This document shows positions 54,111 to 63,149 of a DNA stretch of 64,000 nucleotides, one piece after another. Below the pieces are notes generated by a model. It did not search any database. It worked only from the letters and a program-made list of their open reading frames with translations, and was not told where the DNA came from. The position numbers were made by a program, and so were the translations under genes. Source of the stretch: Mucilaginibacter mallensis (GTDB taxonomy: Bacteria; Bacteroidota; Bacteroidia; Sphingobacteriales; Sphingobacteriaceae); assembly GCF_900105165.1 (NCBI RefSeq), contig NZ_LT629740.1:2232001-2296000 (forward strand), given 5' to 3'. The stretch's first letter is position 1. Each line of letters begins with the position of its first letter.

Positions 54111-56661
54111 TTGATCTTAATATTTCGAGCGGTGAATGAGTTAATGCGCTCCTGCTGTTTAATAAACCTATCATAACTGTTAACAACGATATGATAAAAA
54201 AGATGGCGAGAGCCAGTAAATAATTGATACTATAACTCACCTCGAAACTATATTTAGCTAATAGCCAACTGGCGATAATAGCAATTAACATACCGGTTAA
54301 AGCGGATAGGATGCCTAAAAACAAGTATTCGAAAGCGGTAATGGCAAAGATCTGTTTCCCGCTGGCGCCCAATGACCGGAGCAGCACACTTTCCTGTATA
54401 CGCTGGTATTTACTGATCCTTACGGAGGCGATGAGCACAATTAAACCCGTAATGATGCTAAAGGCGCTCATGAATTTGATCACATAACCTATCCGGGTCA
54501 GCAAGTCGTCGACAACAGTTAATACCTGGCCGAGATCGACAATGGAAACATTGGGAAATTGCCGAACGACCAGTTGCTGGAAATGCGCCGATACCGTTGC
54601 CGATGATACCCGCGTAAGCAGTACATGAAACTGTGGGGCATCTTCCAATACACCGGCTGGAAAAACCACCTGGAAATTGGTTTGTATTTTATTCCAGTTG
54701 ACTTTCCTGATACTGCCGACGACAACAGGCATCTGTATAGCCTGAACGTTAAAAACCAGGTGGTCACCTAAATTTATATGGGTCCGTTTGGAAAAGCCCT
54801 CTTCAATCGACACCGCTACTTCTTTATTCGGCTCCGCTTTGCCAACCCACGCACCCTCCATTATTTTCTCGGATGGGCTGAGCGAAGTCCGGTACGTAAC
54901 CCGGTACTCATTGACAAATGCCCTGGCGGAAACTTTGATCAGGCTGTCTTTTTTTACTTCGGCGGCTGTTTTGCCGTTCACCCGTTCCAGACGTATGGTC
55001 ACAACGGGTACCTGCTGTATGATGGGCATATTTTGTTGCCGTGTTAATGCCGCGATAGAATTTTCCTGGCTGCTTTGTATGTCAAATAAGAGCATATTGG
55101 GCTGGTTGCCGCTGGTTGACAAAGTCACCTGCCCAATGATAATCTGCTGGATAAAAAACAGCGTACAGATAAAAGCGGTGCTCAAACCAACGGAAACAAT
55201 AAGCACCATGGTTTGGTTATTGGGACGGTAAAGGTTAGCAAAGCCCTGCCGCAAGGGGTAGTTCCACGAAGCTTTTATCACTGACTTCATCAAACGCATT
55301 AACAGCCATGCCACAGCACTAAGTATTAAAAAAGCGATGAGGATACCTATGGTGAAAAATAGCGTACCCAGCCAGCTGTCTAATTGAAAAAAGGTAAAGA
55401 GTACTACAAAAGAAAGGATAAGCAGGTAAACAAGCCACCTGAGGGGATCCCCGCTAAGGTTCACATCTTCATAAGACATCCGTAAGGTGTTCAGCGGCGA
55501 AATATGGCGAATGGCAATTAAAGGCAGCAAAGCGAAAAGAATGGATATGATCACCCCCAACAAAATGCCTTGCCCTATAGCCAGCCATGAGATATCAACC
55601 GAAATCGTAAAGGGTAAAAAATCTTTTAGTAAAAAAGGCAGTAGCTGTTGAACGCATGTGCCTAAAGCCGCGCCAATAACCGCGCCTATTAAACCAATAC
55701 CCACAATTTGTATCAGGAATATTAAAAATGCCTCGACCGCTTTCACCCCCAGGCAGCGCATGATCGCTATAGAACTGATCTTTTCGCGGATGTAGATATG
55801 TATCGCGCTGGCCACGCCAAGACAGCCCAGCAATAAGGCAATAAACCCAACTAAAGATAAAAAACGGGACAGGTCCTCAAATGAGCGTCCGGTGCTCTCT
55901 TTACGTGTTTCTATGGTTTCATAATTCATGTCCGCTTTATCCAGCCGGGTATCGATCTTTTTTACCAGCTGGCCTGTCTTAACATGGGCAGGTAACTTAT
56001 AATAAAAACTATAGCTGACGCGGCTGCCTTTCTGCGTAAGGCCGGTTTGCTGCAGGTATTGCAAGGGGATATAAACGACAGGCGCTACGCTTGCAGAAAT
56101 TCCGGTTTGTCCGGGCGCTTTGTCCAGCATGCCTGCAATTAAAAAGGTGAGGTTACCTACCTTTACCGAATCATTTACATGGGCATTAAATTGCAGCATC
56201 AATGTCCGGTCAACCAAGGCCATTTGATGGCTCCTGAACTTTTCAGCCGCTACTAAAGGCGTGGTTTCGATCGTGCCATAGTACGGAAAGCCGCCCTGTA
56301 AAGCACGTACCTGCACCAGCCGCGTGCCCTGGCTTTTAGGAAAATAGACCATCGATGCAAAACTTCGTTCCTGCGATCTGGTCTGGCTGATGGAATCTAA
56401 CAGCGGTTGCATAGCGGGGTCGACAGGTTTATTACTGCTGATCACCAGGTCCGCGCCAACGAGGGTGGCCGCCTGGGCGTTGATATCGTTTTGTATATTG
56501 TACCTGAAGGCGTAGATAGCTACTAGCGCAGCGATGCCAAATATGATGGCTGAAATAAACAAAAATAGCCGCGAACGATTTTTACGACTGTCGCGCCAGG
56601 CCATTTTAAAAAGCCAGGATATATTTATTTTTCTTTGATTATTGATAGGGGAGCTTTCCAT
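54103..56661 (-). CDS. FtsX-type ABC transporter permease, YbbP-like
   Basis: The 852-residue permease has an N-terminal helix (SRLFLFISAIIFGIAALVAIY), a large periplasmic MacB-like domain, and two FtsX-type four-helix blocks, with helices also in the middle. The long form with two FtsX blocks matches YbbP. It forms a transporter with the ATPase encoded just upstream (six-base gap), probably moving lipids or lipoproteins, or a mechano-transmission unit like MacB. Confidence 0.9.
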   Translation of the reverse strand: MESSPINNQRKINISWLFKMAWRDSRKNRSRLFLFISAIIFGIAALVAIYAFRYNIQNDINAQAATLVGADLVISSNKPVDPAMQPLLDSISQTRSQERSFASMVYFPKSQGTRLVQVRALQGGFPYYGTIETTPLVAAEKFRSHQMALVDRTLMLQFNAHVNDSVKVGNLTFLIAGMLDKAPGQTGISASVAPVVYIPLQYLQQTGLTQKGSRVSYSFYYKLPAHVKTGQLVKKIDTRLDKADMNYETIETRKESTGRSFEDLSRFLSLVGFIALLLGCLGVASAIHIYIREKISSIAIMRCLGVKAVEAFLIFLIQIVGIGLIGAVIGAALGTCVQQLLPFLLKDFLPFTISVDISWLAIGQGILLGVIISILFALLPLIAIRHISPLNTLRMSYEDVNLSGDPLRWLVYLLILSFVVLFTFFQLDSWLGTLFFTIGILIAFLILSAVAWLLMRLMKSVIKASWNYPLRQGFANLYRPNNQTMVLIVSVGLSTAFICTLFFIQQIIIGQVTLSTSGNQPNMLLFDIQSSQENSIAALTRQQNMPIIQQVPVVTIRLERVNGKTAAEVKKDSLIKVSARAFVNEYRVTYRTSLSPSEKIMEGAWVGKAEPNKEVAVSIEEGFSKRTHINLGDHLVFNVQAIQMPVVVGSIRKVNWNKIQTNFQVVFPAGVLEDAPQFHVLLTRVSSATVSAHFQQLVVRQFPNVSIVDLGQVLTVVDDLLTRIGYVIKFMSAFSIITGLIVLIASVRISKYQRIQESVLLRSLGASGKQIFAITAFEYLFLGILSALTGMLIAIIASWLLAKYSFEVSYSINYLLALAIFFIISLLTVMIGLLNSRSALTHSPLEILRSNA

Positions 56662-56667
56662 GACCTG

Positions 56668-57351
56668 TTAGTTGTTTTTTTCGTCGGCGATTAAGCGGCC
56701 CCCTTTGATGCGCAGGATACGCTGCGTTTTAGCAGCTAGTTCGAGGTCATGGGTGATTAAAACGAGCGTAGTTCCCGCATCTTTATTCAGGTCAAATAAT
56801 AATTTCACCACCTTTTCGCTGGTCTCCGCATCCAGGTTGCCGGTGGGTTCATCGGCAAATAATAATTTTGGCCGGTTTGAAAAGGCCCTGGCTATAGACA
56901 CCCTTTGCTGCTCACCGCCGGATAATTGCGCCGGGTAATGATGCCCGCGGTCGGCCAGGCCCACTTTGTCCAGGAGTTCGGTCGCTCTTGCTTTGCAGTT
57001 TTTTTCACCACGCAGTTCTAAGGGCACCATGACGTTTTCCAGGGCGGTCAGGGTGGGCAATAACTGGAAGTTCTGAAATATAAAGCCTACGTACTGGTTA
57101 CGGACCTGCGCGCGCTGATCTTCGCTTAGCCGACCTAAATTGATGTTATTCAACTCTACAGTGCCGGTACTGGAGCGGTCCAATCCCGCGCACAGACCCA
57201 GCAGTGTCGTCTTGCCGCTGCCTGAGGGGCCCACAATCGCATTCGTCGAACCGGCTGTTATTGAAAAGTTTATTTGTTCGAGTACGGTCAGTGACCGCCC
57301 GGCGCTCTGGTAAGTTTTGCTAAGGTCGGAGATGTTCAGTATAGTTTCCAC
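56668..57351 (-). CDS. ABC transporter ATPase, YbbA-like (LolD/MacB subfamily)
   Basis: The 227-residue ATPase starts at GTG 57349-57351. It has Walker A VGPSGSGKTT, the signature LSGGEQQRVSIARAF, Walker B LLFADEPTGNLD and H-loop LVLITHDLEL. The LFADEPTGNLD form is typical of the LolD/MacB/YbbA subfamily. It is the first gene in the operon and works with the downstream permease. Confidence 0.95.
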   Translation of the reverse strand: METILNISDLSKTYQSAGRSLTVLEQINFSITAGSTNAIVGPSGSGKTTLLGLCAGLDRSSTGTVELNNINLGRLSEDQRAQVRNQYVGFIFQNFQLLPTLTALENVMVPLELRGEKNCKARATELLDKVGLADRGHHYPAQLSGGEQQRVSIARAFSNRPKLLFADEPTGNLDAETSEKVVKLLFDLNKDAGTTLVLITHDLELAAKTQRILRIKGGRLIADEKNN

Positions 57352-57850
57352 AACAGATATTTAGTGTTAAATGCTTAATGCGCCGTTTTGTTACTAAAAT
57401 AGGAGAATAAAATGGAGTAATTGTAGGGGCTTTATCCTTTTATTAGGTTATTAGGCAGCTGTTTTCCGCGATTTTATTCAACTTCGCCTCCTCGAAGATT
57501 TCGCAACTACAGCTAACCCCAATAATTAATTTATCTGGCAAATGCTTGTGGGTTTGATCTTCAAAAAAACAAAGACATTCTGTATTGATGGATTTTTATA
57601 GTAACCTATCTAATCAAATATTCGCTGGCAGGAGCCTTATCTGGGGATCATCATCTGTATAGCCATTTCCAGACGGGTTATAACTGATAAAACCGCACAG
57701 TTGTTGTAACGTTTTCGAACGATATTGTTTACTAAATTTGTGTAAAATATTAATTATCATTGAGTTAAATTATTGGCACGGGTTTTAAATAGTATCACAA
57801 CATTACGTTAGTAGCTTATATATTAACCGCTCATTTAAATCAGCAAAACC
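57352..57850. other. divergent intergenic region
   Basis: The 499-base spacer between the YbbA-like gene and the rightward permease has no credible gene. A sequence TAAATTTG at 57733-57740 fits the -7 consensus and is the only promoter candidate seen. Confidence 0.45.
57733..57740 (+). promoter_or_regulatory. possible -7 element before the MacB-like permease
   Basis: TAAATTTG fits TAnnTTTG. A partial upstream element (GTTG, 57703-57706) lies at a longer-than-usual distance. A transcript would have a leader of about 100 bases before the ATG at 57851. Confidence 0.3.
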
Positions 57851-60217
57851 ATGTTCAAAACTTATTTTAAACTTGCGTACAGAAATATAATAAAGGATAA
57901 AGTTTATTCTATTATTAATATAACAGGTTTAGCCATAGGGCTTGCATCAAGTATCCTGATCTTGCTTTGGGTACAAAATGAATTAAGTTATGACAAGTTT
58001 CATAAAAATGCTAACCAGATTTATCGTATAACCAGCGAATTTAGTGATTCAAAAAGTGCGGCCAACTCGGCAGGTATGCCCGGTGGGTTGAAAGCAGAAA
58101 TACCGGCCGTGAAAAATATGGTTCGTATACAACCGAGCAATACTGCCCTGCTGGAGACAGGTAACAAGAAATTTGAGGAAGAAAATGTTTTTTATGCCGA
58201 TGCAAGTTTCATGGATGTTTTTTCCTACCCTTTAGTTAAAGGCGACCGTGCCACCGCATTAAAACAAGTAGATGCCATTTTAATAACACAGGCAATGGCA
58301 ACAAAGTACTTTGGAAATCAAGACCCCATTGGCAAAGTAATACGAAAAGATAACCAGGAAAACTTAATTGTAACGGGTGTTTTAGCCAATATTCCTGCTA
58401 ACTCCGATCTTCAATTCGACTTCATTCTTCCAATGACGTCGTTAGCAAGAACGAATAATGATTTGAAAAATAATGTATGGGATAACTTCAATTTTTGGGA
58501 TTATATTCAGTTGGATGAAAGTTTTAATCCCTCTGCTCCCAATTTATCAGGACTGGAAAAACAAATTGACCAGATCTTTCAGAAGCATAGTCCCGGAACT
58601 AAGGCCTTGTTCCAATTGCAGCCTTTAACCAAAATTCACCTGGCACCCGAAAGACTGGGCGATTTGCCAGGGCACGGAAATGCGCAATATGTAAACATCT
58701 TTTTTATCATTGCTATTTTGATTCTTGTAGTAGCCTGTATAAATTTCATGAACCTGGCTACCGCGCGTTCAGCCCGGAGGGCCAAGGAAATTGGCTTACG
58801 CAAAGTAGCGGGAGCTGTACGCGGCCAGCTGATTCTGCAGTTTTTAAGCGAATCAGTATTTATTTCTTTTCTGTCTTTATTGCTTGCAATTTTGATCGTA
58901 AATCTGTTTCTGCCGGTATTTAATGAACTTGCGAACAGAAAACTCGCTATTGATTTATGGGATGTGAAGCTTTGGTTAAGCCTTTTTGGCATTGCCTTAT
59001 TAACCGGGCTTATCTCAGGTAGTTATCCGGCCTTATTTCTTTCGGGCTTCAACCCGGTTAAAGTACTTAAGGGGAATGTAAAATCAATGGGTGGCAATTT
59101 ACTATTCCGCAATACTTTGGTCGTTGTCCAATTTATGGTTTCCATCATATTGCTGGTGGGCACAGTGGTTATCTATAATCAGCTTAAATTTATCAGAGAC
59201 CGGAATCCCGGCTTCGAGAAAGCCAATCTTTTGTATATACCCATGGCGGGCGATATCTGGGGCAAGCAACAAGCTTTTAAAAATGAATTGTCAGGGAATC
59301 CGCTTACCAGTGATTTTGCAATCACCTCTGACCTGCCCACCAACCTGGGAAGCTGGACTCTTAACGTACACTGGGATGGCAAAGATCCCAGCTCGCAGAT
59401 GTCTATCCCGGTAATGGCTGTTAATGAAGATTTTACCCGTACATTCAGAATGAAGTTATTGACTGGCAGAAGTTTTTCGAGAGAATTTAAAGCAGATTCA
59501 AACAACTACTTGATTAACGAAAAAATGGCGAGAGTAATGGGTTTAAATGCGAATACCGCCGTTGGTAAAATATTAACGCTTTGGGATAACAAGGGTACTA
59601 TCGTTGGCGTTGTAAAAGACTTTAATTTTAAACCGGTTCAGCAAGCTATAGAACCGTTAGTTATGCCATTTAATAAAATGGGCGGTTTTGTAGTGGTAAG
59701 AACGTTACCTGGTAAAACCAACGCCACTATACAGGCTTTAGCAAAAATAAGTCAGGAACTCAACCCGGCCTACCCCTTCAAATTTGATTTCCTTGATCAG
59801 GATTTGGCCAAACTTTATAAAGGAGAACAACAGATGGGCAACATCTTTAACCTCTTTGCTATTCTTGGTATTTTTGTATCCTGCCTGGGTTTATATGGCT
59901 TATCCGCTTTCATGGCCGAGCAGCGTACCAAAGAGATAGGTGTACGTAAAGTATTGGGTGCATCGGTGTTTAACCTTGTCTATTTATTATCCTCCGGCAT
60001 CACCAGATTAATACTGATCGCTATATTTATAGCTATACCACTTTCATGGTATGCAGTAAATAGCTGGCTGGCCGGCTTTGCCTATCATATCCATGCTAGC
60101 TGGCTGATATTCTTCGCGGCCTCCGTTAGCGCTTTGGGCATCGCATGGCTTACGGTTAGTTATGAATCTATAAAGGCAGCGATTGTTAACCCTATAAAGA
60201 GTTTGAGAACAGAATGA
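57851..60217 (+). CDS. MacB/FtsX-type ABC permease (788 aa)
   Basis: The 788-residue permease has the Bacteroidota arrangement: MFKTYFKLAYRNIIKDKVYS, one membrane helix, a MacB periplasmic core domain (about 45-280), an FtsX block with ARSARRAKEIGLRKVAGAVR, a second MacB-like domain, and a final FtsX block with MAEQRTKEIGVRKVLGASVF. The repeated KEIG(L/V)RK signature marks the ATPase contact helices. No ATPase gene accompanies it. Such permeases export antibiotics, lipids or signalling molecules; the substrate is unknown. Confidence 0.93.
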   Translation: MFKTYFKLAYRNIIKDKVYSIINITGLAIGLASSILILLWVQNELSYDKFHKNANQIYRITSEFSDSKSAANSAGMPGGLKAEIPAVKNMVRIQPSNTALLETGNKKFEEENVFYADASFMDVFSYPLVKGDRATALKQVDAILITQAMATKYFGNQDPIGKVIRKDNQENLIVTGVLANIPANSDLQFDFILPMTSLARTNNDLKNNVWDNFNFWDYIQLDESFNPSAPNLSGLEKQIDQIFQKHSPGTKALFQLQPLTKIHLAPERLGDLPGHGNAQYVNIFFIIAILILVVACINFMNLATARSARRAKEIGLRKVAGAVRGQLILQFLSESVFISFLSLLLAILIVNLFLPVFNELANRKLAIDLWDVKLWLSLFGIALLTGLISGSYPALFLSGFNPVKVLKGNVKSMGGNLLFRNTLVVVQFMVSIILLVGTVVIYNQLKFIRDRNPGFEKANLLYIPMAGDIWGKQQAFKNELSGNPLTSDFAITSDLPTNLGSWTLNVHWDGKDPSSQMSIPVMAVNEDFTRTFRMKLLTGRSFSREFKADSNNYLINEKMARVMGLNANTAVGKILTLWDNKGTIVGVVKDFNFKPVQQAIEPLVMPFNKMGGFVVVRTLPGKTNATIQALAKISQELNPAYPFKFDFLDQDLAKLYKGEQQMGNIFNLFAILGIFVSCLGLYGLSAFMAEQRTKEIGVRKVLGASVFNLVYLLSSGITRLILIAIFIAIPLSWYAVNSWLAGFAYHIHASWLIFFAASVSALGIAWLTVSYESIKAAIVNPIKSLRTE

Positions 60218-60335
60218 TTGTAATATATCTATTTATAAATTCATCATTTCTACTTATAAGTTTCCCGAATAATCCTAAATTCCCGGTAGGTGTTTTAATG
60301 GATTACATTGATCACCACTGATTGATGAGTTAAAT

Positions 60336-60371
60336 AAAAAATCCTGTAAGTTATACATTTACAGGATTTTT
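60336..60371. terminator. bidirectional intrinsic terminator
   Basis: ATCCTGTAA (60341-60349) pairs with TTACAGGAT (60359-60367), with A and T tracts outside. It lies between the rightward permease and the leftward PLP gene stops. Confidence 0.85.
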
Positions 60372-60419
60372 TATTTGTTCATATGCGTTTCATTTACAAG
60401 TTAGTTGTCGAATAGTTAA

Positions 60420-61586
60420 TCAGGCGATATGATCAAAAGCTTGCTGCATATCTTTAATCAAATAGTCAGGATCTTCCAGTCCAATGTACATTCTGATGAG
60501 CTGATGCTGTTTGTTATCCAAATCATACTGCTGCTTTTTTACCGATGCAATAACAGGGAGTATCAGACTTTCGTATCCACCCCATGATACAGCTATCAAT
60601 ATATGGGATAACTGATCACAAAATTGCTCAATTTTAGCAAATGTGCTGTCTTTTAGTGTAAAGCTGAATAACCCGCTACAACCCAGCATTTGTTGGTGGG
60701 CTAGTGCCGATTGTGGAAAATCGGCGCTGAATGGCCAGATGACCTGTTGAACAGCCGGATGTTTGCTTAACCATTCGGTAATTATCTTTGTGCTTTCAAA
60801 GCTTCGTTGCAAACGCAACGGTAGTGTCCTTAATCCTCTCAATAGTAACCATGCTGAATTAGGGGATATGGCAGGCCCTAAATTCATGAATTCGTGTTCG
60901 AAAATCTGTTTAATAAGTGTTGTGCTACCGGTAAGTACCCCGGCAACTACATCTGAATGCCCACCAATGTATTTTGTGGCTGATTGCGCTACCAGGTCAA
61001 TACCCATGGCTATAGGCTGCTGAAATAAAGCTGTACTATAGCTGTTATCGATCATCGTCATAATGCCCCTGGCTTTCGCAAAATCAGCAACTCTTTTTAT
61101 ATCCTGCAATTCATAGCTATAAGAGTTGGGGCTTTCCAGGTAAATAAGCCGGGTTTGTGGTTGAACAGCCTTTTCAAAATTATCAAAGTCGCACCCGTTT
61201 ATAAATGTTGTAGTGATACCAAATTTGGGCAAAAAATCATTAAAAAGTTTGGCTGTCCAGCTGTAGGGGTTTTCAATTGCAATAATGTGATCACCGGTTT
61301 TTAATAAAGTAAGTAAGGGAACGCTTATTGCCCCAATACCACTGGTGAACAGTAACGCATCCTCAGCACCATCTAAAGCAGCCAGTTTTTTCCTGAGTAT
61401 AGTAAGCGTTGGATTTTGGCCCCTTGAATATAAATTGGTGTCAAATTCATCTAACATAGCATTGCGCATCTCCGTTACTGTATTAAAGCTGAAATTGCTG
61501 GATTGTATTATTGGCGGCGATACTGCGTTGAAATAGTTATCTCTTTCTTCGCCAAGCTCATTAAGTATAAATGAAAGGTCCATCAT
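60420..61586 (-). CDS. Cys/Met-metabolism PLP-dependent enzyme
   Basis: The 388-residue protein begins MMDLSFILNELGEERDNYFN and has the family blocks LYSRGQNPTLTILRKKLAAL (substrate/PLP), IAIENPYSW, the Asp of IDNSYSTALFQQPI, and the PLP-binding Lys in AQSATKYIGGHSD. This is the family of cystathionine gamma-synthase, cystathionine beta-lyase, methionine gamma-lyase and O-acyl-homoserine sulfhydrylases. The exact reaction cannot be told by eye. Its start overlaps the stop of the permease gene (ATGA), suggesting that the permease supplies an amino-acid substrate. Confidence 0.88.
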   Translation of the reverse strand: MMDLSFILNELGEERDNYFNAVSPPIIQSSNFSFNTVTEMRNAMLDEFDTNLYSRGQNPTLTILRKKLAALDGAEDALLFTSGIGAISVPLLTLLKTGDHIIAIENPYSWTAKLFNDFLPKFGITTTFINGCDFDNFEKAVQPQTRLIYLESPNSYSYELQDIKRVADFAKARGIMTMIDNSYSTALFQQPIAMGIDLVAQSATKYIGGHSDVVAGVLTGSTTLIKQIFEHEFMNLGPAISPNSAWLLLRGLRTLPLRLQRSFESTKIITEWLSKHPAVQQVIWPFSADFPQSALAHQQMLGCSGLFSFTLKDSTFAKIEQFCDQLSHILIAVSWGGYESLILPVIASVKKQQYDLDNKQHQLIRMYIGLEDPDYLIKDMQQAFDHIA

Positions 61587-62914
61587 GAGGGGTTAATTGG
61601 GCTTTTATTGGCTTTAGTAGTAAAATATATGATCAGGCCGACAATGAATGCACACAGGCATATGAAAGCGGCCATCGGGTTTTTAATAAAAATAGTTATG
61701 GTAACAAACCAGTAAGTAGTAATAAATAAAATAGGGATTGCCGGGTACCATTTAATGGTATAAATACCTGTTTTATCCAGGTGCCTGGTCTTTTTTCGTA
61801 AGATAAAGATGGATGCCGCCGCGGTGGATAATCCGATGGTATCAAAGAACATCACGTAATTTAGGATTTTCTGAAACGAGTTAACAAATAGTAATACAAA
61901 TATTACACTTACCACAAAAAAGCTTAAGCCAAATACCTGTACCTGAGTCTTTTGATTAACCTGTTTGAATTTTTGAGGCAATATGCCATCTTCTGCCATG
62001 GCATAATATACCCTTGGATTCGACATGATATTTACATTGATAAATGCCATTACCGAAATAAACATCAGTAAGGAAGTTACCTTATATCCCACATCGCCAA
62101 AAATGGCGCTTGCCAGTGTGGCCGCCAGTGCGGGCTTATGCCTTAATCCTTCAAGCCCCCATGCCCTGAAATAAGCAAAATTGATGAGCAGGTACAGAAA
62201 TATAACCGTGATCATACCGATAAATATGGCTTTAGGTATATTTCTTTTAGCGTTGATGCTATCACCCCCAAAGTTTATAGTTTGCTGATAGCCACCATAA
62301 GTAAAAAATACAGCTACCAGGCTCATACCAAAACCGCTTATGTTATCTTGCACCAATGGGGTATTTACCATATTTACAACCACCAGTGAATTGCTTTTAA
62401 ATATACTGGTACACAAAACCAGTATCAATCCAATTTTAAAAACTGTAAATACATTTTGTGCCCGTGAGCTCATTTTTATGCCGAATAAATTATTGCCATA
62501 AAGAATAAGTACTGAAGTCATAGATATGAGTTTAATACCTATGGTATGTTGCAGATGCGGCGGCAGGAGCAAGGGGTTTAGGTATTCGGCACCGATAAGG
62601 GCCACTGCGGCTACCGATGCTGCGTTACTGATCACAACTATCCAATTAATCATGAAGGCGAAGGCCGGATGAAAGCAATGCGAGAAAACCTTATAAAAAC
62701 CGCCGGTAGTAGGGTAGCGGGCACCAATTTCAGCAAAAGTAAGTGCCCCGCATAAGCTGATGGCTCCTCCAAAAATCCAGGCACCAAAATACAGGTAGGG
62801 GTTGCTAACATTGAGCGCCACCTGTGCTGGTGTTTCAAAAATACCCATGCCTATAACCAGGCTGATGACAATCATGGATAGATCGAAACGGTTGAGTTTA
62901 GGAGTAATGCTCAT
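61583..62914 (-). CDS. APC-superfamily amino-acid permease
   Basis: From the ATG at 62912-62914 the product has 443 residues with about twelve hydrophobic helices and the first-helix signature FDLSMIVISLVIGMGIFETP, plus the second-helix FGGAISLCGALTFAEIGARYP. It matches the amino acid-polyamine-organocation superfamily. It overlaps the PLP-enzyme gene and is the first gene of that two-gene operon. A LacI-type regulator is divergent upstream. Confidence 0.88.
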   Translation of the reverse strand: MSITPKLNRFDLSMIVISLVIGMGIFETPAQVALNVSNPYLYFGAWIFGGAISLCGALTFAEIGARYPTTGGFYKVFSHCFHPAFAFMINWIVVISNAASVAAVALIGAEYLNPLLLPPHLQHTIGIKLISMTSVLILYGNNLFGIKMSSRAQNVFTVFKIGLILVLCTSIFKSNSLVVVNMVNTPLVQDNISGFGMSLVAVFFTYGGYQQTINFGGDSINAKRNIPKAIFIGMITVIFLYLLINFAYFRAWGLEGLRHKPALAATLASAIFGDVGYKVTSLLMFISVMAFINVNIMSNPRVYYAMAEDGILPQKFKQVNQKTQVQVFGLSFFVVSVIFVLLFVNSFQKILNYVMFFDTIGLSTAAASIFILRKKTRHLDKTGIYTIKWYPAIPILFITTYWFVTITIFIKNPMAAFICLCAFIVGLIIYFTTKANKSPINPS

Positions 62915-63149
62915 ATTAATATTAAATGCTGCATATAATATTAGCGCCAATTATTAGTTAATTGCAATATAGGTTAAGTATCGATAATATAATAATTATT
63001 TTAGTAAAAGGATTTATCAACAACTTGTACTTTGATTCAAAAAAGCGCAAGTGTTTAAACACCAAGTGAGTATTTTTCGTAGTTTTATACTGTATTACGC
63101 TTGTTGCTGTTAAAATTATAAGCCCGGTTAATTGCCTTGTGCAAATTGT

